This document shows, in pieces, positions 24,665-35,586 of a DNA stretch of 64,000 nt. The translations under genes were made by a program, and so were the position numbers. The notes under the pieces were generated by a model. The model was not told the DNA's origin, searched no databases, and saw nothing but the letters and a program-made list of their open reading frames with translations. The DNA comes from Cubamyces lactineus (taxonomy: Eukaryota > Basidiomycota > Agaricomycetes > Polyporales > Polyporaceae), in NCBI GenBank assembly GCA_022376465.1, contig JACDTU010000013.1, forward strand, positions 62,001 to 126,000, written 5' to 3'. Position 1 is the stretch's first letter; every line of letters begins with the position of its first letter.

Positions 24665-25336
24665 ATGCCCCTTCCTTGCCAACTGTGTTATGAAGACGCG
24701 ACTCTTGTCTGTTCGGCCTGCAAGTGCGCACGATACTGCTCGTACGTTTCCACAGTGGTGATGCGCGATGTATGGGATTGCTACTGACAACGATGGTATA
24801 GGGAGAAATGCCAGAAGCAGGACTGGAAGACTCATAAAAAGGGCTGCGAATTCCAGCAGATCTTGAACAGAGTGAACGAGGAGCATGCAGCAGCTCCTCG
24901 TGCTCGACCCAGCAGTAAGCGATGCACGGGTTGCAACGTCAAGTTCTCTAGGGACTATCCCTGCGAAGACGAATGTCCGGACTGCGGCTATGTCGCTTGC
25001 GAGTCTTGTGCGTGCGACTCAAGCAGTGGTAAGCTTCCGTGCGCTTTCCCCATGTTATTGTCGATAGTCGTGATTGAAGTATTCGGCACCACTTCACTAG
25101 GTACTTGCTACTGCCCTCAGTCCAACTTCGGCAGGAAGTACTGTTCGATGGAACCCAAGTGGTACCATACCGATGGAAATGGACAGGCGTACCGTGGTGA
25201 TCGCCACCCGGAGACCTACCCTGGGGAGGAATATCCGGATGACATCTACGAACCAGAGCCAAGGGCGTGTAACAATTGCGGAGAGGTCACCAGGGTTTTC
25301 AAGGAGAAGTATCGCGACCATGCTTACTTCTCCTGA
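24665..25336 (+). CDS. MYND zinc-finger protein, paralog 1
   Basis: Small protein of about 175 residues from three exons. The N-terminal MYND finger has the ligand order C-x2-C (CQLC), C-x2-C (CSAC), C-x3-C (YCSEKC), H-x3-C (HKKGC). MYND fingers usually bind proline-rich peptides. A second Cys-rich part follows: CTGCNVKFS, CPDCGYVACESC, TCYCPQSNFGRKYC, then EPKWYHTDG, GDRHPETYPGEEYPDDIYEP and CNNCGEVTRVFKEKYRD. This second module looks like two further zinc-binding knuckles and is not one I can name. Introns: GT at 24742 inside YCS|EKC and GT near 25029 inside SSG|TCY. A close paralog follows at about 26 kb, so the pair is a tandem duplication. The molecular function is unknown. Confidence 0.8.
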
Positions 25337-25997
25337 AAGTGTTTTGGTATGTGTTGTTCGTCGGCGGCAAATGTATCACAACGATAACATTGTCTTCAGT
25401 GGCTCGATCCCCTGTGTACACGACCGATGGCGTTGTCCAAGGACTGCTATATCACCCTACAAAATGAAGTGAGTTCCCAATTAATATGTGCACGAAACAA
25501 GCCATTGAACAGTTAGAAGTATGGCTCGGTATAAGATAATTTAACAACCATGTTCGGCCAACCATTTGCGTCAGCCTTTGAATCAAAACGGCATTGACAC
25601 GACGAGCTATCACTGAGTCCGTTAGTGGTTCATATTGAGAATGCTACCGGACAGATACTAGGATTGTATCGCGTTAGTGGTGTAGACTGTAGCTGCATTG
25701 CGGTTTGCCATACATTCTTGAGTGCTTCTCAGCAGGCGCACAGATGACTACATGATGGTAGCCTATACATCTACTACCTATCCGCACATAGTAAACCAAC
25801 CGTGAGTTCTTCGCGATCGTAAGAAAGCGACGTGTAGCCGTACAGAACGCGTGGGTTCGTGTGTAGGCAGTGTATAACGCGTAGGATAACAGCGTGACGG
25901 ACGCGCCGACACGGCAAAGGGATCGTCCCCACTGAGCGTCAAAAGGCGTTCGACCTTGTTCTGAACCACCACCTTCCGGTCCTTCTGCATCGACGCT
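25337..25997. other. Intergenic between the two MYND paralogs
   Basis: I see no supported gene. It separates the duplicated genes. Confidence 0.35.
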
Positions 25998-26869
25998 ATG
26001 CTTCTCCTGTCGATGTCGACGTTGGCAGGCGCGATGGTCATTATAACCCTTGCAGCCATCTTTATCCCTGATCCGCCCCACCCACTCGAAGAGGACCGGT
26101 GCGGCTTCGCCTTCTGCGAGGTCTGCATGAAGGAGGCTCCCTATACATGTTCAGCCTGCCGCACCACTCGCTACTGCTCGTAAGCACAGTCCCTAACACA
26201 GTAATAATCCCACTCATGTGTGGTCTAGTCCAAGATGCCAAGGCACAGATTGGCGGGTGCATCGACAGTCGTGCAAGATTCACCAGTCGCTGAACGAGAT
26301 GAACACCCGGATAGCCATGACCCCGCCGAAGCGACCCCCGCTCGGCCAGTGTACGGGGTGCAATGCCAAGGTCGGAGAGGGCCGCCGCCTAGCAATGTGC
26401 AAGGATTGCGGCTACCAAGCGTGTGGCTCATGCGAGTCGCACTATTCCAGAGGTATGTCTCCCCTGCCCTTGTCCCCGAGGCCCAGGGCCGTTCTCCTGC
26501 CATCCGCCTGCGGATCCTGGTCGGCGTGGACGTCACTAGTAGCCTCGTGGATAACGGCAGTCATCCCGTGCCCGCTTTTGATACGAGATATCATCCGGAT
26601 CCTCGTACAGACGCTGATGGCGTTCTGGACAAACAGGGACGTGCTATTGCCCCAACTCCAACTTTGGCAAGAAGTACTGCCAAATGGAACCGCGATGGTA
26701 CCATACCAATGGCCGCGGGCGGGGATACGCCGGCGACCGACACCCAGAAACGCACGGCCAACCGTACCCGAACGAAATGTACGAGCCCGCAAAGCGGGCG
26801 TGCGACAACTGTGGGCTGGTCACGAAGGTCTTCAAGAAAGAATATCGCGACCCTTGGGTGTGGCACTGA
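25998..26869 (+). CDS. MYND zinc-finger protein, paralog 2
   Basis: Tandem paralog of the gene at 24665-25336 with the same domain order and intron positions. The MYND part reads CEVC, CSACRTTRYCSPRC, DWRVHRQSC. The downstream module reads CTGCNAKVG, CKDCGYQACGSC, TCYCPNSNFGKKYC, EPRWYHTNG, GDRHPETHGQPYPNEMYEP, CDNCGLVTKVFKKEYRDPW. The first intron (GT near 26179) again splits the Ser after YC. The second runs from about 26453 to 26638 and is longer than in paralog 1 (about 186 versus 70 nt). The N-terminus is uncertain: the open frame starts with a hydrophobic stretch (AGAMVIITLAAIFIP) not present in paralog 1. ATGs at 25998, 26016 and 26034 are all possible, or a 5' exon is missed. If the stretch is real, this copy may be membrane-anchored. 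Confidence 0.72.
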
Positions 26870-27278
26870 GCGCTGTGCGCCATCGCCGCACACATATCTC
26901 GAACCCCTTCTCGCCGTCGTCATCGCACCTGCTTTCCATCGCTATGCATCCCATCTCTGTACCACTAGCATCTGCATCATCTTCTGCTGTATCTAGTTCA
27001 CTGACATTTACGCCCCATTATGCACCTCACGACACTGTACATACGCTCACGCCACAGTTCTCGCTGACATTTTCTCGTATGCATCATCTCACCCTCATTA
27101 ACAGACATTTCTCGCATCGCATCGTTTGTATATACCCGAAGCAATGCGAATGTAGTCATACATTCCAATCTGGCGGTACGAGACCGTTCCCTTGACTCGT
27201 ACAACTCCCAATAGGTTTCCTAAGCAAAGACGATACATATGCACGTAAACCATCGACACATGCTATGCTACGAGTAGA
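26870..27278. other. Convergent intergenic region, MYND 2 / L1-domain gene
   Basis: 409 bp between converging genes, holding their two 3'UTRs. Nothing else is supported. Confidence 0.35.
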
Positions 27279-29549
27279 TTATAGCTTTTTCTTGCCCACG
27301 AGCGCGTCCTTTGCGCTCTTCGCGGCAGGCTTCGCCCCAACAACCTTCTCCTTCTTTTTCTCCACGCCTGCAACACTCTTCTTCTGCTTCATCTCCTCCG
27401 CGGTCAAGGACGGAGCAGCAGCAGAAGCGGCGGCAGCAGCCTCGAGCGCAGCCTTCTGCTTGCGCTTCATCTTCTTCGCGGGCGTACCCTCCGCCCCGGC
27501 AGGCGTAGCAGGAGCCTTTTCCTCCTGGGCAGCAGACGCAGGGGTGCCCTCAGCCTGAGCCGCATCCGTGATAGCCTTCTGCTTCCGCTTGCGTTGCTTC
27601 TTGCCGGATGGGGTCTCCACGTCCTCTCCAGGCGTCGCAGCATCCGCCTTCGCAGCAGCGGGCGCGGGCGTGGCAGGCTCCGCCTGGGTAGCAAGCTTCG
27701 ATATGGCCGTCGTCACAGGCGTATCGACAACATCACTCTTTGAGCGTTTCTTGCGCTTCCCGCTGGCCGGAGTCTCCGCAATAAGGCCATCGGCAGGGGT
27801 GTTGGGCGGCACAACAGCAGTGCGTGCGGCGGGCGTGGCGGCGGCGTCGTCAAAGAAATCGACCGCAGACGCACGCCGCTTCTTCTTGCTGATTGAGGGC
27901 GTCGCCGGGGCCGCAGCGTCAGCAGCAGACTCAGCGGCTGGTTTGGGTGCGTTGGCTGGTGTGGCGGACGTCGGCGCAGCTGCGCGAACAGACGCGGTGG
28001 CGTCGGACGACTCGGCAGCCGCGAGAGACGCACGAGCCTTTTTCCTCTTCTCTTTCTTTGCAGGTTGGGCGGCAGCGGTAGCCGAGGTGGCGTCGGCGAT
28101 TTGTGCAGCGTTCGAAGTTGCAGAGGTGGATACGGCGGGTGTGGCAGGTGATGCGGAGGAAGCGGCGGAGGCTGGCGTAGCGGGAGCGTTAGTCGCTGCT
28201 TGTGACTTTCTCCGCTTGTGCTTCTTCTCCTTGTCCGCGCCCTCTGCAATAGGCTGAGCGTCGACGGCCTTGTCCGTGTCCTGTGCGTTGCTTGCCTTCT
28301 CCACGGCGTCAGCCTCGGAAGCCACGGCAGGCGTAGCATCGGCGTTGGATTTGCGCCTTTTCTTCTTGGCGGGCTCGCTTGCAGGCGCACTGGACGCAGC
28401 GGCCGGAGCAGGTTCTGTGGCTTTGCCTTTTGCTTTGGTCGACGCAGAGGGCTCTGCCGCCGCCTTAGCCTTCTTCTTCGGCTGCTCCCTCTCCCCCTCT
28501 GTCTCCTCGGCCACTCGCTTCTTGCCTTTGTCCTTCGCGCTCGCAGAAGGCTTGTCTACCTCCATCTCGCCCTCCGAAGCACCCTCGCTATCATCCATTT
28601 CCTCATCTTCGTCTTCGCTCGCGCCAGCGACAAGACCCTCCCAGCGACCACCAGCGTCCGCACTCAGATCGCATTGCCAGACAGGCAGCGCGGCGGACGA
28701 GTTTGTCTTGATGAAGAGACTCTGAATGTTATCCCACCCACCCTTAATGTGCTGCACCACGGCAGGGAGAGCGGTTTCGAGGTTCGCCAAGACCTGCGCA
28801 GGTGTTTGCGCAACTGTGCCGATCTTGACAGAACTGTAGAAGGGTGAACATTTTGTCGATAAACAGTAGATAAAACGACATACGTGCACGTTCCCTGATT
28901 TTGGTGGAAATAGGTGGAGGAGATCGCACGCTCAAGCTCGCCCTTCAGGTCCTTCCGTGTGATGCAGACTGGAATGGGCTGCCTGTAAGAAGAGGTGAGT
29001 GACATCAAGGCGTAGTAATGGCAATGTACGCACTTTTTTGCTTGGAAGAAGGGCTTCCCGAGCAAACCAGGAAGCAAGGGGACGACTCGCTCGTCGGCCA
29101 AGAACAACCCATTCTCCTTCAAAAGCATCCGCCGCGCCTCAAACGGCTTCCACTTGCCCTTCAAATGCTTGATATCGACGACACGAGAGATAAACTTGAT
29201 GCCATGGTTTGCGATGAGGTCCTTGTATTCTCGCTGCGGATCCTTCACAATGAGACACACTGGTGAAGTACGGGGGTCGACAATAGGGTATTTCAGAGGT
29301 CTGCACGATGAATTAGCGTGCGTGCGTGCTTGAGAGGACTGAGACGTACATCTTCGCAGGCTTGAGCTTCTTCTCCGGATGCATGAGCTTTGTGTTCACA
29401 ACGAGCCAGACGTTCTGCTCCTTGCCAGACAAAAGTTGAGTCTCTGCCTTCTTCTCCTCGAACTTGGTTGCGTGACTGATGAGTGCATCAACAGCGCGTT
29501 TGCACTGCTGCAAGGAGACATGTTCGTCGATGAGTGTGTCATTCGCCAT
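27279..29549 (-). CDS. Ribosomal L1-domain ribosome-biogenesis protein (Utp30/Cic1/RSL1D1 type)
   Basis: Nucleolar factor binding pre-rRNA during subunit assembly. Four exons code for about 710 residues. The first 270 form an L1-like domain: LQQCKRAVDALISHATKFEE, NVWLVVNTKLMHPEKKLKP, IPLKYPIVDPRTSPVCLIVK, FISRVVDIKHLKGKWKPFEA, RRMLLKENGLFLADERVVPL, LGKPFFQAKKQPIPV, and VKIGTVAQTPAQVLANLETA. The rest is a very long low-complexity tail, first acidic (ASEDEDEEMDD), then Ala/Thr/Pro-rich with regularly spaced Lys/Arg clusters ending in VGKKKL. The tail is far longer than in yeast Utp30 (274 residues) and resembles other nucleolar tails. The ATG at 29549 gives MANDTLIDEHVSLQQ; the stop is at 27281-27279. 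Utp30 versus Cic1 orthology is not decided. Confidence 0.88.
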
Positions 29550-30267
29550 TGCGAGGAGACCAAGGCAAAAGGTGTCGAGAGTTGGGCAACTGCAGTCGAC
29601 CGCGGCGGAAGCGCGGACATGGTCTAAATTTCTGGCATGTCACGTGGCGTAAAGGCTGATGCTCCGATGTTATCGGAGAACATGGAGCATGGCGGCGCCT
29701 CTGGGAAAAGCCACTCTGTCATACAGACGAAGGATATACCGTGCGCACTGCAGTAAGAAGCGTTGGATAATGCGAACTAATTGATATTATGACCATACAA
29801 ATGCTAAATAGAATGACAGTGACTTCAACAACCATACCACTACAGCTTTCGCCGGTGCCCAAGTATTACAGAACTACATGAAAAGCAGCTTGCTACTATA
29901 ACTAGAGACCCACTATTGCGCCAACGGGGCAGACAAGTACAGTATTGAAGAGATTAGAGTAAAAGTCCTTGCAAAGGGAACAGGGTAACACCTCCGTCCA
30001 CAACGTCGACTATGCTTCTTCGGTATCCAAGCCCCAGAGACGACCCACGGCGGCATGGCCGTGGGGCCATAGGTGGGTTGGTAAGATGATAGGGGAGTGT
30101 TCGCCATGCAATTACGGCACTGGGCTGTGCGCCCGGAGCGGATGTAGTAGAATTCGAGAGATAGCGCGCTGTATGGGACTGCGCCGGAGCACTGAGGGAT
30201 GTGTCCTTCGGAGGGGGATGGGGGGGTGCAGGCCGTGGATGAGCGGTTGATGCGTGAAAGTGTGTGC
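29550..30267. other. Intergenic, L1-domain gene promoter / short-peptide A 3' side
   Basis: No domain-bearing open frame. It holds the L1-domain gene promoter and the 3'UTR of the short gene at 30268-30390. Confidence 0.35.
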
Positions 30268-30390
30268 TCAGAAGAACACTGGAACGACAGCACCCGCGTT
30301 GGTGCGAATGATGTTCTGCGAGGTGGATGATGGTTTCGGCTTCGGCGCATTCTGGGAGCACGAGAGCGGGGTGGACGCCGCGGCGGACAT
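30268..30390 (-). CDS. Short S/T/P-rich peptide ending in the IRT...VFF tail, member A (40 aa)
   Basis: Intronless 41-codon gene of a family I do not recognise. The N-terminus is low complexity (MSAAASTPLSCSQNAPKPKP). The last 17 residues are SQNIIRTNAGAVVPVFF-stop, matching two other short ORFs in this window in the gapless pattern SQxxIRTxA[AG][AT]xx[PA]VFF. There is no hydrophobic signal peptide, no membrane segment and one Cys only. Codons strongly prefer C/G at the third position, as in the window's real genes. A TATA-like CTATAATAT lies about 105 bp upstream, and a stronger GATATAAAG about 235 bp upstream. The ATG context (GATCACCATG) is good. The shared tail, promoter and codon use argue for a real gene despite its size. 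Function is unknown. Confidence 0.68.
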   Translation of the reverse strand: MSAAASTPLSCSQNAPKPKPSSTSQNIIRTNAGAVVPVFF

Positions 30391-30494
30391 GGTGATCGTA
30401 GATAGAACGAAGAAGGTTGAGTTCGAGAGAATTGGACGCGGTGCCTCCGTATTAAGAGTGGATAGGCGGTAGCCGGTATGGAGGAGGCGAAGAG

Positions 30495-30503
30495 ATATTA
30501 TAG
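30495..30503 (-). promoter_or_regulatory. TATA-like box of short-peptide gene A
   Basis: CTATAATAT on the minus strand, about 105 bp before the start codon. An alternative TATATAAAG-type box lies at about 30621-30629, but it would place extra ATGs in the leader. Confidence 0.4.
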
Positions 30504-32031
30504 TGGTCTGAACTCTAGTAGAACCTGGAGGGTGCCCCGAAAGGGGTGGCGGGTCTGCTCTGATGTGAGGAGGTGAACGTCGCTGGGTCAATGGCCAGCA
30601 TCCTGCGCAACATGGCCCTCCTTTATATCGCTGAGGACGCTCGCAGCGCATCTCGCCGCACGCCCGTCATGCACAGGTAACCCGCGCAATCAACGTCAAA
30701 GGAAGCCCGACTCTAGCGCGGAGTGATGCAGAGAATCACGCCTGCGGCCACAGATGCCAGGACCAGAATGCCGCAGTCAGCCTCGAGTGAATAAGGCAGT
30801 GTTCGCTCCCCTTGCATCCACGGCGCAAACGCCGCGTAGAAGCCCAAGGGACGAAACCCGAAAATCATGCGCGCCAATCTTCAGGGGTGCAGCCGAGGAA
30901 GTGCTGGCTGTGCGAAACATTGCTCATGCATATCCCCGGATTACTCGCGATTGCTCCTGTCACTGGACCGATTTGGTATGCGGAACACTGTGCAGCACTG
31001 AGAGACACTCTAAATCAAGGGGCCCGACCGGTGCAATTGTAACGGAGGTGCACTGGAAATAATCCTCGTGAGCGTCAGCAAGAAGTTGTTACCGATGCGC
31101 CATGCGAAGAAGCCCGGACTCTTCCCCTTGGCGCAGGCAAGCTCCCGCGCGTGCACATGATGGAGTGCCATGTTCTACAAGAGGCATAGTGCTCGGCAGG
31201 GGTCCCAACGCCGGACGCCAATGATGATCGGAGGTTGTTACCCACTCTGGACGGATGGCGCTGGGAAGATTTGGGGAAGCAGTGGACCGCAGGCTTCAAA
31301 ACCTGGAAAACATTCGTCAGATACAGAAGGAGGTCAGTCAACAATATCGGAGACAGATAGCAATGTCTGTCGTTTAAGACACCAGTCGTATCCTTCATCA
31401 AATGTTTGACATGCTGATCCTGTTAGCCGCGCGTAGAATCTGCCTGCCACTTCAATGCTGCTGCACGTTGGGCTGAGCGTGCCAGTTACGGAAAGCCTCG
31501 CAATACACTACCTGACAGCGGTTATGAAGTCAGCTCGGCAAAGTTCCTTGTGGTGTTTCGAAAATGGCTTACGATGCCCCGCGCGAGTATCGTAAGGGTA
31601 TCGTTGTTGCGACTCACTTGAGAATTCCGCACGAGAAGCAATATGATGTAGTCATGAAGCTGCAGCCCACTGAGGCGACCTGGGGCAAATGTTGTTCTTC
31701 GAGATGTCCAAGAAGTCGTTGCGACGAACGTTTGAGCGTTTGAAAGCGGGGCGCCTGTAGAGCCGAACTGATCACAGCTCAATCGAACCAAGTCCAGTTC
31801 GGACTCAAGTATCATCTTGGGTTCAACGCTAGAGAGTGATGTCGTCATCGATCGTAAGTACCACTGGTACCTGCTTACCCTGGCCAAGTTGCTTACAAAA
31901 CAGTACTCACAGTCACCGGCATCAGTCCTACGGAACCAAATGCCGGTATATATACTGACCAGCGATATGGAACGTCGCGATTCGAACGTCATCAATCTTG
32001 TATCACCACTACCACCACCACAACGAACACC
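30504..32031. other. Intergenic, short-peptide A promoter to quinone oxidoreductase promoter
   Basis: 1.5 kb with no supported gene besides the promoter elements of gene A. CCCCGAAAGGGG at 30535-30546 upstream of gene A contains an AGGGG/CCCCT stress-element-like core; this is weak evidence. Confidence 0.35.
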
Positions 32032-33629
32032 ATGCGGGCGATTCTCGTTAAGGACGGCAAGGGTCCGGTGGAAAACCTCTATCTAGGCGACGCGGCGCAG
32101 CCTACTCCAAGTCCTGGCAAAGTGCTTGTGAAGGTGATAATGATTGGCACGCCAGGCAGATCTCAACATGGCACCGTGTGACTTACATCCAACATAATCA
32201 GGTCAAGGCCTTCGGTCTCAATCGGATGGATATCCTGCAGCGGGAAGGCAAGTATCCCCTACCGCCAGGGACGTCTGATATCCTGGGAGTCGAATTCTCC
32301 GGCCACGTCGTCAAAGTCGGGGAGGGTGTGCCCGAGTGGAAAGAAGGGGATGAAGTGCTTGGACTTGCTTCCGGCGTAAGTTCCCGCTGCATTCGTCGGT
32401 TCCTGATGGTGGTGTTCAAAACAATAACTGATGGCCATTCTGTAGGGCGCGTACGCCGAGTTTATTGTCGCACCGCACAGGAATTTGATTAGGAAGCCTG
32501 ATTACTTGTCATGGGTCGAAGCCGCCAGCATACCTGAAGTGTTCCTTACAGGTAAATGCCATGCATTGACTGCCCATCTTGTCCGATTGCGGCGTCTGGG
32601 CCCATCCTCACATTGTGAACTGTAACTGTCTCAGTTTGAGAGACACGTCTACCACCACTACGTCGGGTCATGATGATCACACACGACACGGAACGAAACT
32701 CACATTTGCGCGTTTGACAGCGTTCCAGGCTCTCGTCGTCCTTGCGGAAGTCAAGAAAGGCGATCACGTCCTTGTCCATGCTGGCGCTTCAGGCGTTGGG
32801 ATTGCCGCCATTCAGTTGGCGCGTCTGTATGGCGCGTAAGTGTCGACCTGCCGTGTGCCATATCGTTCTGCAGCTTACGGCTATACAGCACGACGGTGAC
32901 AGCTACTGCGTCTACCCAGGAGAAGCTTGATATGGTTCTGTCTCTCCCGCATGGCGCTACGCATGCCGTAAACTACAAGACGCAGGACTTTTCTGAGGAG
33001 GTCAAGAAGATTACGAACGGAAAGGGCGTCGACGTGATCATCGACTTCGTCGGCCAGTCCCACTGGCACAAGAACATCGACTCGTTGGCCTATGACGGGC
33101 GTATGACGTTGCTCGCGACCCTGAGCGGTAACGACACTTATTCGTCCATGCTGGCCTCGAAACTGACAGGTCGCATCTCGACGGCACGCTAGGTGATCAA
33201 GTGCCCAGCTTCAGCCTGAGGCCAATCTTGTATAAGCGCCTCCGTATCCAGGGTTCCACGTTGCGAGCTCGCTCCGAGGACTACCAGGCTCAACTCGTTG
33301 CAAGGTTTGTCGTCCTCAATCCGATGGGTATCGGGGCTGACATACGCTGTTGTAGGTTCAAGAAAGAGGCCTTCCATCACATCACGGGTAGCTCTGGCGA
33401 CGGCCAAATCCGTACATACATTCACAAGGTCAGTACCCTGAGATAGACCGCAGGCCTATTCCCGAGACCGAATGCTGCGACATAGGTTTATCCGTGGACG
33501 GAGATCCAAGATGCCCATCGCGAGATGGAAGCGAACAACAACAGGTATGTGGACCGCGTTATCAAGTGAACGCAAGCAGCGCGCTGAAATCTTACGAGCA
33601 GTGGGAAGATCGTAGTAGAGGTTGTCTAG
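32032..33629 (+). CDS. Quinone oxidoreductase / zinc-independent MDR dehydrogenase (PIG3/QOR type)
   Basis: NADPH-dependent reductase of quinones or enones. Nine exons splice to about 335 residues. The start is [20 protein letters not shown], followed by [20 protein letters not shown]. Then come [20 protein letters not shown] and [19 protein letters not shown], the MDR core without zinc ligands at the catalytic position. The Rossmann motif is [20 protein letters not shown]. Next come [34 protein letters not shown] and [20 protein letters not shown]. The end is [17 protein letters not shown] and SGKIVVEVV. This sequence pattern is the PIG3-like branch (TP53I3/quinone oxidoreductase). Introns are GT-AG and in phase, including one of 66 nt after LSG (GT at 33129). 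The ATG at 32032 follows an ACC-repeat leader. Confidence 0.9.
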
Positions 33630-34952
33630 CCGCTTGATGGAAACCCTCGGCGACTTCAAAGAATCAGGCAGTGCGAAGCTGTTTTCATCGTCTTCATTGC
33701 TGTTGTATTTGAATATCCTAGAGATGTAATATACGACTGCACGGATCCTAGTGAGTAGCCTGTAGTCGCCATATGTGCAATGTTTACATTCATAGGACAT
33801 TTTTGTTAGAAGGAATTTATAGCACATCCTTGTCGGCGACTCAGCGCAACACGTTCCCTATGCATCGCGTCTATCTCGCTACGACAGATATTTCTGGCGT
33901 GCTGTCAAGTGCAGATCTATGACGTCGATTTTCGTTCGTCCTAGACGACGAAGCAATAGGTCGACGTCAATAGAGTACGTCGTATGACGTGTGTAGATGT
34001 CGTGTGAGACAACGTTTACGCCGCTACTGAAGGGTCTCGAGCTAGATGCAAGGTTCTTAGTGCCGGGTTTAGCGCATTCTGCGGCCACTCCAAACTCCGG
34101 GCACCATAGACGGCTTCGACGTCCCCCGTACGACACCTGGCCACCATTTCTCCTTGTTGGAAGGAACCGTATAACGCAGAGCATCGGATAGGTCGCGGGA
34201 GAAGGCTGGTCGCTGTGGAAGCGCTGTACGTCGGATGCTCTTATGAACCCCTCCGAAGACGAACATGCCGAACTTCATCGGCATTCTCTATGACACGTGA
34301 AACCGTATGGAAGAGCGAGGTGCGCGATGCTCATCTGAAATACTGATACCGATTCGCACTCACCACATTCACTCCAGAACGATTCGCAATTGAGTTGCAT
34401 AACTCAAAGTGAGACCGCGACTGGTCTCGCCCGCTTTCATGCAAGGTTCATGGAGGCGCTAAGTGGCTTCTCTCCGGATTCATAACTTGGCGCGATGTGT
34501 TCGGCATTCTAGCATCGGTAAAGAAGCAGGATGTAGAACGATTTGGTACGTGGCCGTTCAACTTCGTTCACTTGGTCATCGCTGTACTCACTGTTCCAAT
34601 GTCGTACCCCCTCACAGCGCCGTCACGTCGTGGCAAACTCTATCGACCATGAGCGCGCGTGTTTGAGTCATAATCCTCTGGGCTCGTGAGCGATCGAGCC
34701 GTCCTGTCTCGCGGCGCGCACCGAATATCACCGCACTTCCGTTCACACGGGCTAGCGGATAGAACATGAGCATGCGAGCATGGTCATACAAGGGCAGTGG
34801 CATTGCTCCTTACGAGTTCCTGACGCGATTGGCCACCTTCTCATAGTGACCCGCGGCATTGGACTACACCCTCGCCGCCCGATCACCTTGACCACTTGGC
34901 GTTTTCGAGGCCACGCTGAAACGAAGGGAGAGGGGCATCTGCTGCGGCATAC

Positions 34953-35586
34953 ATGCCTATCGCCGATTCGTTGCTAAATCGGTTGGAGCGGACAAACGCA
35001 CAAGAGGCTGCACGCGCACAGGCACTGCAGGCGCCGCAAGAAGTCGCGAAGCACATGTCCAGGCGCGCGCTGTGAGTAGCTCCCGTGGATGGTGCCCTAC
35101 CCTACTCATTTTGATGACTTCTCTTCCAGCGAGAACCGCCGGTCGGCGGGGGCTTACGGGCACGTCCTGTCTGAACGCGAGAGTGCGATCCTTGCGAGTG
35201 CGCGCAGCACGGAGCAGGTCAGGCGCAGTCGCGCAGTGTGGTCCGGCGGGTGTACTCGCGACGGCCTGGCGTACCTGCGCCGCATATACCCTCGAGAGGC
35301 TACACATGGCATTTTGACAGACATGCCCTCGCAGCGCCCCGGGTGTATTCTGGAGAATGGTTGGGGTTCCGGCACCCAAATGCGGCGAGCTGCCAGTACC
35401 AGCTTGCCTGACATGAGCGGGGGAAGCAAACCTGCGGTGAGCATATCCGGAACCGACGTGTTGCCATCTGCCATTGTAGAGCGGGTATCACGTTGGTGCA
35501 ACCAACGCTCACTACAGTCATCGGTCCTTCGTAGGGCAAACCCGGAAAACGCTCTGTGTTTGACAGGAGGGCAGCAGCGTAGCTGA
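34953..35586 (+). CDS. Possible two-exon hypothetical gene or gene relic
   Basis: Weak candidate. From ATG 34953 the frame reads MPIADSLLNRLERTNAQEAA, then RAQALQAPQEVAKHMSRRAL, a highly helical sequence. A GTGAGT donor near 35070 and CTTCCAG acceptor near 35130 join it in phase to ENRRSAGAYGHVLSERESAI, then LASARSTEQVRRSRAVW. After that the sequence loses coding character, although the frame stays open to 35586. The helical Ala/Arg/Glu-rich composition and clean splice sites suggest coding origin. I know no family, and a decayed 5' fragment of a larger gene is equally possible. Confidence 0.25.

Noticed and set aside
27568..28847. Long plus-strand Ala/Gly/Arg-rich open frames
   Set aside because: Antisense shadows of the low-complexity tail of the L1-domain gene.
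30535..30546. CCCCGAAAGGGG upstream of short-peptide gene A as a stress response element
   Set aside because: Only a short core match; a CCCCT core exists near gene B but not clearly near gene C, so a shared regulon is not supported by sequence alone.
31960..32010. Possible tRNA B-box (GTTCGAATC-like on the minus strand)
   Set aside because: No matching A-box or acceptor stem upstream. The sequence lies in the leader of the quinone oxidoreductase gene.
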